Assembly (NCBI GenBank): GCA_029851415.1
Contig: CM056741.1
Span: forward strand, 64,098,282 to 64,162,281
DNA: 64,000 nt
Reading direction: 5' to 3'
Source of the DNA: Eretmocerus hayati
Lineage: Eukaryota > Arthropoda > Insecta > Hymenoptera > Aphelinidae
Part shown: positions 13,001-28,122 of the stretch, piece by piece
How positions within the stretch are numbered: the stretch's first letter is position 1
Layout: every line of letters begins with the position of its first letter
Notes under the pieces: generated by a model
Databases searched by the model: none
What the model was told of the DNA's origin: nothing
The model's input: the letters and a program-made list of their open reading frames with translations, nothing else
Position numbers and translations under genes: made by a program

Positions 13001-16000
13001 TGTATGACTTGATCGACCTAGAAAAACCGAAACCCAGTCACTTGCTGAACACAATATAATTAAATCAAACAAGAAAAGATTGGAGTCAGGTTTACGTGTT
13101 TCAATCCCAAATCACAATACTTTCACAATCTCACTAAATCATGTTTCATTCTTCAAGCGGATCGCTTAAAAAGATAAATAATGAATGAATTCAAATCGTT
13201 GGTAATAAATCTGGCCTATATTTCAATGCTATCGATTTCCGATAAGCGGACGCTAAAGGGTAGTATGACCGAGTCTGTTAGGAGAAATCTTGCGGATTAT
13301 TAAAATTGAGCGCTGCCTCTCAAACTGCTAATTAGTTATCAGAATATATCGTTCTCGTTCCCGTGACTTTATCCGAGTAATGGTACCTTGAAAAGATTTT
13401 TTGTTCGCGAGGATATCAAAACTCAAGGTTCTCGATTCTTACTTGTAACTAATGTTAGCAACGGCGCTCCAATTATTAGAATGTCAGCAGCTCTCTATTT
13501 TGTGCTGATATAGATTCAGAAAAGAATTTCAAAATGAAAATTCGGTTTCGATCACGGGCAAACGTAATGAATATGAAATGAGTGATTCGGGAGTATTTGT
13601 ACGAAATAATACGGATTTGAGCATTGGATTCAATTTTGAATGACAACACGGAACGTTTTCAGGCTCGCGTCGGACGGCTGCTTACGAGCGCTGGCGATGC
13701 ACTTTACGATGTCGCACAGCGCACCAGGCGATTTATTGTACCATACAGGAGAGTCGATAGACTCGCTGTGCTTCATAATAACGGGAAGCCTAGAGGTGAT
13801 CCAGGACGATGAGGTTGTCGCAATCCTCGGCAAGGGTGATGTATTTGGCGACAGTTTTTGGAAGGACAACGTCGTGGGACAGAGTGCTGCCAACGTTCGG
13901 GCGCTCACCTACTGCGATCTGCACACAATTAAGCGCGACAAGTTGCTCGAGGTCCTTGACTTTTATCAGGCCTTCGCAAATTCATTCGCCCGGAACCTCA
14001 TACTCACGTACAATCTGCGCCATAGGGTGAGTATTCTATATCCTCGCATCCCTATTGAATGAAATTATATCTCAAAGATGTTCATCGTTGAGAAGACATC
14101 AAACTTGACAAGATTGAGATATACTCTCAATATTATCGTGGTAGTGAAGCACTGAGGAATAGATACATTTTTCCTCAAAGCCAAATTCCTTAGGCTCTCA
14201 ATTTTTGATTGCGAATCGCATAGGTACGGGTTATTGGGCAATGGAGCTGGAACAAATCCGCACACTGGCATTCGGGTCAAAAAAAGGAAAAATAAGAATT
14301 CGAATCTATGACGATTTGGGTGGCTATGGATAATCTCATAAAAAAAGTGAATAAATTCCATAGAGATATTATACTAATAGAGGAGGCATCATACAGCAGA
14401 GCAACGGCGTAGAAAGAGACGCCAACGCGATTCGACTTTCTCTTTCATTGCCACGGTCCCGCTGAAAAGGGGCCCATGTCTCCTCTACTGGTATAATATC
14501 TCTATGATAAGAGCTGAATCAAACTGTCTTCGTGATTACTCCCATATTTATTTTTACTGTTCGGAATATCACGCAATTCTTATTCAGAAAAGACCTTGCA
14601 TGTTGGTCTCATCTTGAAGAAGTCTATTGTGAGTAAACATGCTTTGAAAGGCCGCCATCTTGGCTCCTCGTATTTCTTATGGGAGAATTTTGAGATTCGG
14701 CCATATTGGATTTTTTTTACATCTAAAGTGACACAGAGGTTAACTCCCAACCCTGGATATATATAGGCCTGAAAAAATACTTGCCTTTTTTCGTTATAAA
14801 CGACAGGAGGGGGCACCAACCTTGAGGGTCTCCGATTCGGCGTAAACTCTTCGAATCATCTTGTTTTGGTGAGATATGAAGGGAACTCCAAGAATTTGAT
14901 TCCATGAACCTTCTACTCTGAGAATCAGCTATGAAGATAAGCATTGCCCATATAAGCCCTTGTTGAGAAATAATCATGAATATGGATATAGTATTGGCGA
15001 TGCTACCTAATCTCTATAGATGTATCTCTAGATAGGAGATCCATGGAATTAAACCCTCGGAGTTACTTTCGTTTCATACCAGAATGAGATGATTCCAAGA
15101 GTTTTGTCGAAAGCCTTGTTCCACAAAGTAGGACCTCCTCTCGTTTAAGTTGTAAATTTAATCTAAAGAGTTTTAACGAATTTTTCGAGCGTTTAGATAG
15201 GCCGTATATGCATAGAAGTAGTTTCGGTTAGTACGCTTTGATCAAGAAAGGGTTCAATATCATATGTAGATTGGTCATGCCCATATTACCATAATATAGT
15301 AAATTTCGATACACGGGTAACATTTTTTTTCGCGTTCGAGTGACGGGTTTCTGAACTATCTCAGCTTTTGAATTATCACTAGGATGCGACGAATAGTTTT
15401 TACTCCCGTGGATCGAACTACATTTTTTAATAAACTGTAAGTAAAAGTTGCCAGATTGTGCGCAAAGTACACTTTTACGCACAGTGAATAGAATAGTACA
15501 TTTCGATACAAGGGTGGAAAAACTTTTTTTCGCGTCCGAGTGTTGGGTTTCCGGCCTGAGCCGTAGGCGAAGGCCGGAATCAACACGAGGATGCGAGAAA
15601 TAAGTTTTACACCCGTGTATCGAATACTATTTTTTGACAAACTGTGAGAGAAAGTGGAAAATCAGTGCGAAAAAGTTACTTTCTCGCACAGTGTGTCAAA
15701 AAAATTATATCACACTTACCCGTGAATGTTGAGCAGACAACTTGTTCCATTCGGAGAAGTTTTTCTCAAATTAGATAACGGACCAAGTTTCGAGAAACCA
15801 TAAATAATCATAACCGATCTTCAGAATGTTTTATAGACAAAATGACTCCAGTTATTAAAAATGAAACAAATCCAGAGTCATATATCAGTGATTCCGTCGA
15901 AAGTGGGATTTTCCGTGTTCCATGTTCCCCCAAGTTTTTAAGGGTCGCGATTTGCACTGTAGCAATTTTCTGGGGTGTAATCTATTGATGCGCAACTATG

Positions 16001-19000
16001 TTAATAGTTTTAGAGACGATCCTATTGTTCCTGTATTTTGTATTGCCTGATAAAGGGCCGAAATGTCAATTCCGTCCCCTGTAGTAACCCGAAGTTAGAC
16101 CTTTGAATTCATCACGACGCATATGCAGAGTCAAAAATCCCTATGAGTAGCTATGCACTTCAATTTGTAATACTTCAAATAACATAATCCACCACTTTGC
16201 GAATCCAAATTGAGCCCTCAGCTCGAACACGGCCATCCGACATTTTGAAGACGGGTTTGCACCAAAACTGCTTGCACAGCACTTGTAAGGCCGGCAAAGT
16301 CCCCGATCGTCTATTGAGCCTTTCTAACCGATGAGGTTGATTTCCGGAAACCCAAATACACCTCTATCATGTGCAACAGCAGCCGAAAAGTCGAATCCGC
16401 ACCCAGGCGCACCACATGAACGTGTTTTCAGAATGGCTTACAAAATTTCCTGTCCTTTCCGTCCCCATGTTGTGCTCCTCCCCAACGCGCTATATCGCTT
16501 TGTGAAACACATTTTTTTGTTGTATTTGGTTGGATTAAATAAAACCTATGCGGGATAGAGTCTACGATTAGTTGTCGAGCCGTGGGAATAATTTTAGTGG
16601 CGAAATGTCCATTCCGTCCCCCTCCGTGACCCCTTAAACTCGACATATCTTTGTCCGGATTCAATTTCAAGCTACGTAGCTCGAGGTACTTCCTTTTTGT
16701 GCCAAAACAAGTGGGAACCAACTGCAATGACTCCCTAAAAGTCGTCTGGGGCTGAAATAATTTTTTGACCCAAATCACGCTCGGTGACGATTTTGGCCCC
16801 AAAAAATCCCACTTTCGGCGGAATCACTCATATACGTGTATTCCATTATTCAAACGGAATATCCTGATATTTATATCGAAGATGAAACTAGAAAAGTTCG
16901 AAAGTTATTTAAAAGAAGAAGTTTTAAAATATTGAATAGCTATTTTCGATTGCCAAAGTAAAGAAAAGTCCTTACACCCTATCCCCGAACCAATGAATCG
17001 TAGTCATAATTTGTTTTCACCATACTCTTATTCTTCATAATATTCAGTAACAGATTGAATAAAATCAAAATAGTATGTAAACCATAGGAATCGGTTATCT
17101 GATCACATATCTCACATACTTGAGTTTAAACATCAGGTTAAAAGCTCAATCTCGAATTGAGTAACAAACAACAATAATAGGAAACAGATACACACTTTTC
17201 AGACGTAAAGGCCGTTTTGTAAGATCACGAGGGGCTTTCAAAAATATTCGTTCTTGTCACTGAATTCAAGTAATTATCATTCATTATGAAGTTTTTAAAA
17301 CTTATATTCATAGCTTTCGATGCTATCTTGTACAGAATTCGATGATCTGAAAATTTATTCATAGAAACTATTATCTACTTCACGTAGAAAATAATTACCA
17401 ATCCAAAAACGATCGTTTGAATCAATCACATTCTTACAAAAATTCTATGCCCGCTTCATGTGTCTGAACAGTTTTTGAAGATACACAGAATACTTTCTTC
17501 ACTCACAATATATATCTATTTACACTTCTCATGATTATCATCGTTTCGTTCATCATAGATCTTGAACATTACAAAAAAATGTAATCTTCATAAGGAAAGT
17601 TTTATCAGGTTATCCAATGACTTTCACATACCTCTTTGAGAAAATTTTGCAGTAGAAATATTCTACACACCAGCACACGACGTTTCAACGTTTCAAGATA
17701 CAAGACCCATAATCGATGCAATGAATAATAATATTTCAAAATATTCAACGCCCGGCAAGCAAGACACTCATTCCATAGTAAAACACTTCATCAAAAATAT
17801 ATCGAAAACATCAGATACAGTATCTTCTAAGTCGATATAGATATATATATATATGTATATCGGTCACGACGTAATTCAAATGACTGATTCATATTTACAT
17901 CAAAAGTTCCAAGTGACTTTCAAGAGTCATTCCTTCGTGGAAACTACGATGAAATTCGGTGACCCATGACATCAAGAACAGATTTTTCGATAAGACTCAT
18001 TCGTCGCACCTTATACTGTTCAAAAATGTTTTTTATAGCGAGCGAACATTTTACACGCATCACACAAACTAGCAAGCTTTTTTGTCTCATGCATGCTGCA
18101 GTTTTCATTTTGATGAGTCGTCAGGGTACTGGGAAGTGGTCAACTTTGAACCCCATCAGATTGAAAAAGCTCAAAGTAATATTTTACTTTAATGTACAGT
18201 TGTCCCACGTTATACGCGGTAGTGAATTCCAATAAGGGTACCGCGTTTAAGAAAACGCGAATGCTGAAAAATTGCATCTGTGGAGAAACTGAGGTTTCCC
18301 TTCATAGCTCAAGTGAACCACGTTTAAAGAAACATTACGCCCATGGAAAAGTGAGGGTTCTAATCTTCTCATACGTATCAGAACCGCGAAATCGGAGATC
18401 CATCTCTGATTGACTGGAAGAAATGTCATCATGATTTCCTCCTCAACAGAATATTTTTTGTTTTTCGGAGCCACTTCAAATTTTGAAAACTGTGCTTCAA
18501 AGTTCAAGAACAAATATTGCCAAGGATTTAGTTAAGTTCGGTGATATACAGCAGAATCGTCAAAAATGAAGTGAAGCTTATACATGAAAACGATTGATAC
18601 TGAAAGTTGTCATCCCACAAAAAACGAATCTTCAACATTCCTCCATAAGATAAATTGATCAAGCAATTATTCAACAAAGCGTATACACATATATTCTCGC
18701 AATTGAGTCGAACCGCGAATATGTCGAACCACGTAAAACGACGGATGACTGCATTCAAGCATTCATCCCACATGAAACGCTTCTTCAATAACAAAGTTTA
18801 TGACATAATTTCATTGCTATGCACGAATTCAATGATGATTTTCTTTTTCAAAATAAGATGGCTCAATAAAGAGTCAAATTCTTTGTATCATATCATCCCC
18901 AATCAAGGTAAAAGGCATGATTGAAACTTCCCCAAACCTAGATTGAAGTTTACCCTCTTGTGAGACTGATAAAGTGATCAGTGACTCACAGAATTCATTG

Positions 19001-22000
19001 TCATTATCAGACTTGAGTCAATGCTCCTGAGATATCTTAAGATCTAGCTACAAGGTTTACACTTTAAGGATCAGATGAGTCTTCTCAAAAGAACTCCAAT
19101 ACTGTGTCGGATAAGATGTAATATATGTTAATGACTATTTCTTCTCTCTTAACCCTTCACTGTGCATTTTTTTGCCTGATAACTCCAAAAGAACTTTTGA
19201 TGTGGGATCCTGATCTAAAATTGACCTTGCTTCTCTTTCTTCTTCATCAGGTTCAGGAACAGGACCGACACCCCAAACTTCACAATGTTTCACTTTGAAA
19301 TTTTCTTTGCCACTCAACTGTATGTAATTTTGAAATGTTGTACATGAAATACTTGACTTTCCAGAACCATATTCACAATCTAGCCAAAGCCCAGGGTAAC
19401 TCAGCTGACCCCCCATCAATAACCCATTTGGCATTGTTTGCTGGTGCATGTTGAGGTACTGATAATGTGTATTATACCCAGTGGCTGGAAAAGTCAGTAT
19501 TCGCGGTTCTAATTGGAATAGAAAACAGGACTGATTTCCTGCAAAGTTTGGTGACAAAGTCCAGTTATCCGAGGCAAAACCACCAAAAACATGATCATCA
19601 TTGTCTTGGAGTATCAATATTGTGGCTCCTTGCAAAGTTATTCTCCCCAACATGGTAGAGAAAGATTCTCCATGCACTTGACTAGAGAAGAGAAATCGCC
19701 ACTCATTACGCAAAGCATGAGGTAAACTGAGGTTGAGGAACAGAACATCACCTAAACCAAGAATACTCGGGAAATGAGGAATGTTTTCTAACCCCTTGCA
19801 GAGAGGCAGCAAATTCAATTCGTTGATTCTTGTAGAAATATTTTTGTCACCCTTCTTCTGGGATATGAGAAACAAACATTGGAATACGTGTGATTGAATA
19901 TCTTTAAATGTGGCTGCTTGACGAAACCAAACTTCGACTTGATCAAAGGTCAGAACTTCTCCATACTGTACAAGCTCTTCACATAAAGTACGTGATCTCA
20001 TATTAATCCTACGCTTATTCACAGTGCACCCTATACTACTCCACGAGAGGAAATGTGAATTGGCACAGTTTTTTTGTAACGTCAAGTAAGAATTGATTGT
20101 AGCTTGCAGGTATTGTAGAAAATTTGCAGTGGGTATTTCATACTTTTGCTCTTCTTCCGAAAAGCCTGTAAATATCAAGTTTGTCCTCTCGTCTGGGCTG
20201 CCTCTAACAGTGTAAGCGTACAGTCTGCCAAAGCTCTCTCCGTTCACAGCAGATACTCGCTTACCTGGCTCATGACATAAATATCGTACAACGAACTGTA
20301 ATAGTGCATCGTCAAGGTGGACAGACCAATGTTTGAAGATATCTTCACGTTTGATAGAACCTGAGCTGCGAGACATTGATTTGAATAGGTTTTCCACCAA
20401 AACTATCTCCTCTGAAGACAGAATATTTGAGGAAGCAGAACGGCTTGATGACCCGTGCCCCATCTAGAATATTATACATTTTTCGTGAATAAAAAGATGC
20501 TCCACTTTCTTAGAGCAGATAACAGTCAAATTTACAAACCTTGACACTTGTGCTCCATAAACTCTTTCTCAGACAAGCACAACCAACTCAGATTCTTTCA
20601 CCTCATTGGTTGCGGCGCAAATCACGAGTGTGAAACGTCGTCAACGAAAACGATAGATGACATCACACTGAATATTATAGCTAAGAGTATTTGTATTTCG
20701 CTCATTTCTCACTGAGCTCGGAATGTTTCAGACTTTTTGAGTGCGTTTTAGTTGGTTTTAGTTGATAGTCGTCTGCTGCGTGTGACGTTTCTGCCACAAA
20801 CACAACACTCGAGTTCGAGTCTCTTCCTCTTCTGCTATCGAACGGAGAATTGTGAACTGATGCGCATGCGTTGACACCTGTAATAGATTTTCAACTTGCT
20901 GCAAAAGCTAAAGCTGCAAGCTCCACCAAAATTGATCCTCTATAAACTCCCGACCCCCCGCCGATCACCCATTCATCATTGTCGCATTTGACTTGAATCG
21001 ATTGCTCGATCTACTCCAGCTCCATGTAAGACCACGGGCGTTGTAGAAAGTCATTTGATTTTTAACTCTTGTAGAGCTCAAAAATTTAGTAGACGAATCA
21101 ATTCCAAAGTTTCAGCTGATGAATTTTGATTATGATGAGATGATTTGCATGCAAAGGATATCAATAGGGGTAATTTCTCTAGTATTTGCGCTTCGTGGAT
21201 TGATTCAATGCACTATTATATGTTAGAACTTCATTCAAGAAGTATAATGGAATTCTGGGGGGCACTTATTTCGATTAATTCGAAATGATGAATTGAATTA
21301 TTCGGGCGGGGATACCCGTATCAATGGGGTCTTGAAATTGTACATAAGTAACTCGCCAGCAAGGCGCTGCCGCGCCTTTTGACTGACATTAAGTCATTCA
21401 ATAATATTGAAATAATGATTATCAATTCTGAATCCTAATTTTTGTCGCTTACCAATCTGAAGACATTGATTTCTCTTTTCTTAGCTCATTTTTCGGAAAG
21501 TTGCTGATGTTCGAAGGGAAAAGGAGCTCGCTGAGAAGCGGAAAAACGAGCCTCAACTGGATCAATCGCAAGATCATCTTGTGCGAAAAATATTCTCAAG
21601 GTAAGATTTGTAAAGCAATTTTATAATATTGCATGATGACAATTTAGAACCTTTCTTCCATAAGTCGATGTGAATCATACAAAATCATATTGCAGTAATG
21701 TGGAACTATTGATTGTTTTTCCTCTCTTCCTATACAATCGAACGGGAAGACTATCTATTCTATGAGAAACTATCTTCATTGATTAATTGTCAATAATTTT
21801 ATGAGTTCGTAAATGTATACAATTATGGGATTGACGTTAGTTAATGTTGTGAAAGTGACGTAAGAAGAAATGATAAATTGGAAATCTAATCAATTACAAG
21901 AGTTGCTACTGAAACTAAAATGAGTGTATTGACATGAAAAAAAAATTGATGTAAATGCATACCTACAACAGAAGATTGAGGATCGAAGGAGAGCCGCAGA

Positions 22001-25000
22001 TTGAATCTGCCAGGGCCAGCAGTCACTCCTTCCCGGATTCGGATGAAGAAACAACCGTCTCTGTACTGCCTCCTTGGCTGAAATCTAGGCAATTTAATTT
22101 CTTACGTATCTTTATTTAATCCTTATCATTCTTATCTCTGGAAACTACTTTTAACGCTACTTTCACTTGTTCATTTCCCTTTTATATCTCGAACGTATAC
22201 CAAATCATGTAATTATGTAAAATATCTTGCCCACAACCTTACTCTCTACCACTGCTAGTATTAACGCAATAACTTTCACTGTCTTGTGATCCGACCTACC
22301 CGTGAACGGTCTCTCAAATTGATATCTTTCTCATCCATATAATCCTACCACATCTTTCTTCCCATTTTGATTTCAACTGGCCCAATTCTCCATCAGTTGC
22401 GACTGGAAAAACAATTTCAGACGCTTTCATTATCAAATCATCTGAAAATGGAATACGGCATTGATTCAACAATTTTTGAAAACTATTCGACTATAAGTAT
22501 TTAAGGCGATTGCTACTTTTTGAAAGATTTCTGGTTCTGCAGTTGGATTATTGTGATCATTTGCTCATTGTAATTCACTACAACGAGAAATGTCACTATT
22601 CCTCAATATATCCAACCGTCAGCGTTGAATTTGGATTGCTCAACTAATCTAGAAAATCCATAATTCCATGAATGAATTTAGACTTGCAGGAACTGGCTTT
22701 TTTGTCACAGTCAAAAAGTTTCGATTCCCTCCATCTCAAGAAACATATGTAAATCGCGATTTATATTACTTGATTGGAATCAGTTCTACCATCTGAACTT
22801 CTTATATAATTTATATAAGTCATTTGAAATCAAGATTCATTCCTCGCCTCGAATTTGACGAGGAAACGCATGAATTGGTTATTAATAGTCAGGCTTCCAA
22901 TATTGATTTATTTTTGTCTTCATATATATTCATGACTTTATTCAAACTTTCTGAGGAAATATTATACTACATATTACGTACCGATATGTGGAAAATCGTT
23001 TTCCGCACGAGGTACAATAGTAGATTTCGATACAAGGGCGGGGATGTTGGTTTCCGCGGCCCGAGCGATGTTTTTCCGCCCCGAGCCTTGGCGAGGGTCG
23101 GAATCATCGCTCGGAAGCGGAAACCACCCCGCCCGAGTGTCGAATACTATTTTTTCATCGTCGGCGTGGGAAAGAAACTAAAAAAACGGCTCTTTTCCGC
23201 ACAGACGATGAAAAAAGCTATTTTATTGCCTGAGTACGGAAACGGCGTTTATCCGTTTGCATAGGCCGACGGAAACACGATGTTTCCGTAAGGAAGGCGA
23301 TAAAATATTCTCCATGCATCTTAGATATGACTGCATTCGTCAACTTCGCCATGAAATTTACATTCATTTCCGACAGTGAAATGTTCCTGACCTTCTACCA
23401 CCAAACACAAATTCAAGCCACCCACTTTAAGGACAAAAAACTCTTATTGCTCCTACCAAACTTGGCGCTTGTGGTCAACTGCGTACGGACTGAATGCACT
23501 CTCGTATCAACATGTATGCTAGAATGCTGTAAAAATTTCGCCTCTAGTAAACTGTTATGCATTCAAAATATTGTACATGTAATATTATCCATAGAAATTA
23601 GAGAATGACCAATTTACTGCTATACTTACTTTAGATTTTGAGGAAAAAAGTTGAAAATAGACCGCATTAATGAGATACTCAGCTCATAGTTAACTACCCA
23701 ACCCCCCGACTATTTTCATTTGAAAAATTGTTCTTCTGATACCTGATCTGCTTGATGTCGAAAAAAAATTCACTTTAGATCGATTCATGTTTCTTGACGG
23801 TCAATTGATATTTGACAGATGGCCTTTGATTTACCAGTCTAATTGAAACTGCCAATAACGTTAGAAGGAAGTTTCAAAATGTAGAAATCACTTTCTTAGC
23901 CAGTGTCTCAGATAATCAGATTGAATGTTCTATTTCACAAAAAAGTATCTGACAGGGTACTTCATGTATGGAGTATACGGTTTATTTTTCAAAATAAATA
24001 CACCCATGACCTCTATAGAATTAGAATCTCGTGTATTTTCAGTATTTTAGAGGTATTTTCCCAAAATTTTGACCTTTTGATGAGCCTGTTGATACACTAC
24101 ATTCACAACATCCGATTCTTACACGAAGAATTTTGTTTCTTCATGGTTAAATTTGTACTTACAATTTTTTCCTGATGTGTCCTTCATCTTGATATTTTTC
24201 AAGGATTCGATGTATCGTGACTGATGTTATTGATCATAAATGGTAAAAACTCATGATGTGAAATCTGTTGTTATAAAATAGAAGAATGTAATCGGAATCG
24301 AATGAAGAAACTGTGATTCGGGAAACCGAATCCTCATTTTTTGATCTTTTTTTTTGAAGAGACCCGACACCACCACAGAGTCCATGCAGGTTGATCCAAT
24401 TTCATTCTGTCAAACAAAACTAAAGGAGAAACGTTGCAAGGATATCGTTCATAATTGGTCGATTCTTGACTGTTTAGTAAGGCTTGAACTCGAAAAGAAA
24501 TCTGTTAAAAACTGTCTTTATCACCGCACCAGCCCTGATTCATTAAAAAAAGATGAAGCGATGATTGCTGCACAAATTGGGCATGTAACTGTATCAAAAT
24601 GGGGATTGTACATAGTGGTGCGATTTGAGCTCATTGAAAGTCAGTCTCGCTTTTAAATTGCGTATAGATACAATTTTTAATTACATTAAAAAAGCCTCAT
24701 GAATATTTTGAGAGATTACATCAAATGCATCTCAATTTTTGTCTGACTTTTGACATCTGGACATTCTGCTTACATAAACAGTATGACCAAAACAGCCTAC
24801 ACAATTGAAGACAGTCTGACCTATGGATTTTTCCCTTGTACCCGTCGAAGCTTTCAATTTTAGTCGCATAAGCTATACTATACAAGGATGAAGAATATAC
24901 AATAGACCTAGAGTATGCCTTGTATCCTATCAAATGTACCGATTGAATTCACGCTAATAAGGTGGAAACTACTTCTCACATGTCTATTCATCTTTATTTC

Positions 25001-28000
25001 ATCAGGTTTCGGAGAGAAAAACATGGTGATGTTGAAAAAGGCGATGGTAAAGAATGCAAGGAAAGTGAGGTTACAGCCATAGTCAGAAAGGTATCCTCGT
25101 CAGCAGAGGAAACCACGAGTACTGCAAAAGTGCGACCAAGTAAATGGGGCCGATTACTAGGTGAGTAAAACAATATCTTGACTTCTTCTCGCGCGTGAGA
25201 AAGTGCTCGGATTTGGCTTAAAACAGTATTCTGATTTACATAATTTTCACTCCTCATAAATTCTATTTGATGACTTGTGGAGCCTTAACTCAAGTCTCAA
25301 AATTGTCAAGAGTGTCTTGAATTTCTCTATTATTTCTTCATCCTTACTTTTTTTCTATTTTTTATAATTGAATTGATGAGTAAGACTGATTAATTTCATT
25401 TTGAAAGTTGTGAATTTTACTGGTTTTTGAGAGATTTATTTCAAGATATTGTTAGTGATGTCAGTCCCGTTAAAGTCGGTAGCAGATTCTATTTTTTGTT
25501 TGTAATATTCTAGAACTGAAAAAGAGGGGGCCGAGCGTGGTTCGGAGGAAACCCGATTCAGATGAGGAAGTTTCGGATACGAAAAGTATGTTTGAAGTTT
25601 CAACTTCACATTACCCAATCAAGATGCTAGTATCAGCTACCTGAGTAACCAGCTATCAAGTACTAGCTAAATAGCTTACCTGTAATTATGCGCCCTTAGC
25701 ATAGATGTCTTATATCAATGTTAATCTTGGTCCCATTGTTATTCATACAAATTATCGGCAGAAGCAAAAATAGGAATAATTTTTGGTAAAATATCCGTGA
25801 AGTAAGTTAACTTTGAGGTGTTATTTATGCTTCATAGGTCAGATCTTGAATTTACTGAAATCCTGGCCTAGCTGATTTCCACAATCTTGGTTTTGTTACG
25901 CTCCAATAACAAAAGCTAGTTTCTTGTGGTCCTCGATCGTCATTAATCCTAATTACAGACTGTCAACTGGTATTTGCTAACGCTTTCAGGTGTGACAAAT
26001 CTTAAAACCCCAAATTTTGATCCAGTAAACTGACCAAAATTTTGAGATCAAATAATTTTGTAATTGATGCTATTATGAGGATTGCATTGTAAGTACGACT
26101 CTCGCGTTAGGTACTGTCATCTTTGATTTTCTTGAAATAGTTATCTGAACGAGATCCAATTCCTACGAATCTGGCAAAAATATTTGGTAGATATCGACAA
26201 TTTTGTTTTATGCAATTTTCCGATGTTTGTGTACCTATAAAAAATTAAATGGAGAACCTTTCGTGGCTCGTTCATGAGATTCCTCGCTTCTCCATCACTC
26301 AAAAGCGAGTAGCAACCTCATGATCTCGGTGCGAAAAGTGCTATACAAAAATGTATAGCACTATGTTTGTATTTTTACAAACCATCGATGGATTTCGATT
26401 CTGTGAATTGCGCCCTTTTCCGAGCTCTTCTCTGTCTCGAGTATCACAAGAGCATCGATGTTCATCTCAACTCCTGATTCTCATCAAATATGCGTGAATT
26501 TCTCATTCAGTTCTAAAAGTGGACTATTCTCACTAGAATTACAGCAAACCACGGCTTTAGTCAAGTATATTCTGAAGAAACGCAATAATTGTATGTCACT
26601 CGTGTGTAAGCTAGAGGGATAACCGTAACTGATATTGTAAGCAATCGAGTGGTAATGATAACTTTGAAAAGGCTAGGGTAAGATCGAAGACACGATCACT
26701 CATGTGGACCAACTTTGTGTCGACACAGGGAGTTCGAGCCTGGACTCGGGCAGCGATGGCGGTGGAGGAGGCGGAGGCAGTGGCGCAGATTCGTTCAAGC
26801 ATCATCAAACCGGCTCAAGCACTGGTTCGAACAAGGTTTTCCCCAAGCTCGGCAAGCTCAGCAACATGATCGAAGAGGATCCGGAGGGATCCAAGGAGAC
26901 GATCCAAAGTCACAGCCTTGCGTTGCACCCTGTACACGACCAATCGCAGCTGCAAATGCGCAAACTTGAGAGCTACGATGGCGGCCTCATCGTTCAGCCC
27001 AGCCACGAGCGCGAAATACTCGCGGCTGTGCTCGAGGTGAACCAATAGCAATATCTTTCCTTTGAATGTGCTTTTGTCAGAAATCCAAATTCTCCAGTCC
27101 CTGAACTAATGCATTGCAAGAATATGGAATTTTGTACATGTCAGAATGGAAATTCGTCTTTGAAAATAATAAAATATGAAAACTAAGGCTTTTAAAGAGC
27201 CAGAACATTTCCTGACCGAACAAGCAGGTAAAGGGTGGTGTCTGCATAATCTTAACATCAACTTGATTCACAAGTATGCTGAAACGTTTCTCAGCTTATT
27301 TTCTTATTTTTCAAAGCAATTTCAAAGAAAATGGAGACAAATGATATAGTTATTGATGAGTTGAGTTATAAAGTTGAGTTGAGTTATTATACTATAAATT
27401 TATTTGATGTGGAAGATATGAACTAATCAACAAGAGTTCTTGACTGCTGTTGCAGCCTCGCGTCTCGTTTAACTTTGAAGTTACAAGCACTCCTTCAAGC
27501 TCAGCTAATCTCATGGAAATATCAGGATATGTCAAAGAGTGGCCTACTTTGCAAACATTGACAGGTCTAAAAGCTTCGATTGACTTTTAAAGAGCAATTC
27601 TCATCTGAGGGCGCAAAGCTTTAAAAAATACTACTATTTCGGAGTCGTAGGCAAAAGTGAAGAATCTGGATTTTACTTGCAAGGAGAACTCTTTGCTATC
27701 CCGTTATCACAAAGATATGCTAGAGTAATCATTCTGCGAGATCCCTTTAGTGATAATCCAATGAACCGTAAAATGTTTACCGTACCGACGTTTGCCATAA
27801 CCACTACATCGCCACATTTTCACGCAAATCTCTCAATCCAACTCACCAGGTCAAAGTCGATCTGAAGCTAGAGGTTCAGCGTGTGAACCAGCGGTTAGCA
27901 AAGATCGAGGACATGCTGCAGATTCTGATAACGAGGTTGCCGGCATCGAGCAACACTGCCCCGGGTTCACCCTCTGCCGCAACAGTGGGCACTCAGCCTC

Positions 28001-28091
28001 CATCGAACGGAAGCACGCCGTCGGTCTCGTCGACTCCGCATCAGCATCATCACCAGACTCACCATCAGTACCAACCGCCACCACAATATCA

Positions 28092-28122
<31 letters not shown>

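Noticed and set aside
16331..16558. 75-codon frame similar to one at 56075-56263
   Set aside because: Both lie within copies of the same 950-bp transposon; the similarity is that of the repeat, not of a protein under selection.
22824..23264. 146-codon plus-strand frame
   Set aside because: It runs through a palindromic repeat copy, and the open frame is due to the GC-rich repeat core.
24354..24656. 100-codon plus-strand open frame in an eag intron
   Set aside because: No domain or eag resemblance, no convincing splice sites with the right phase, and exons f and g join in phase without it.
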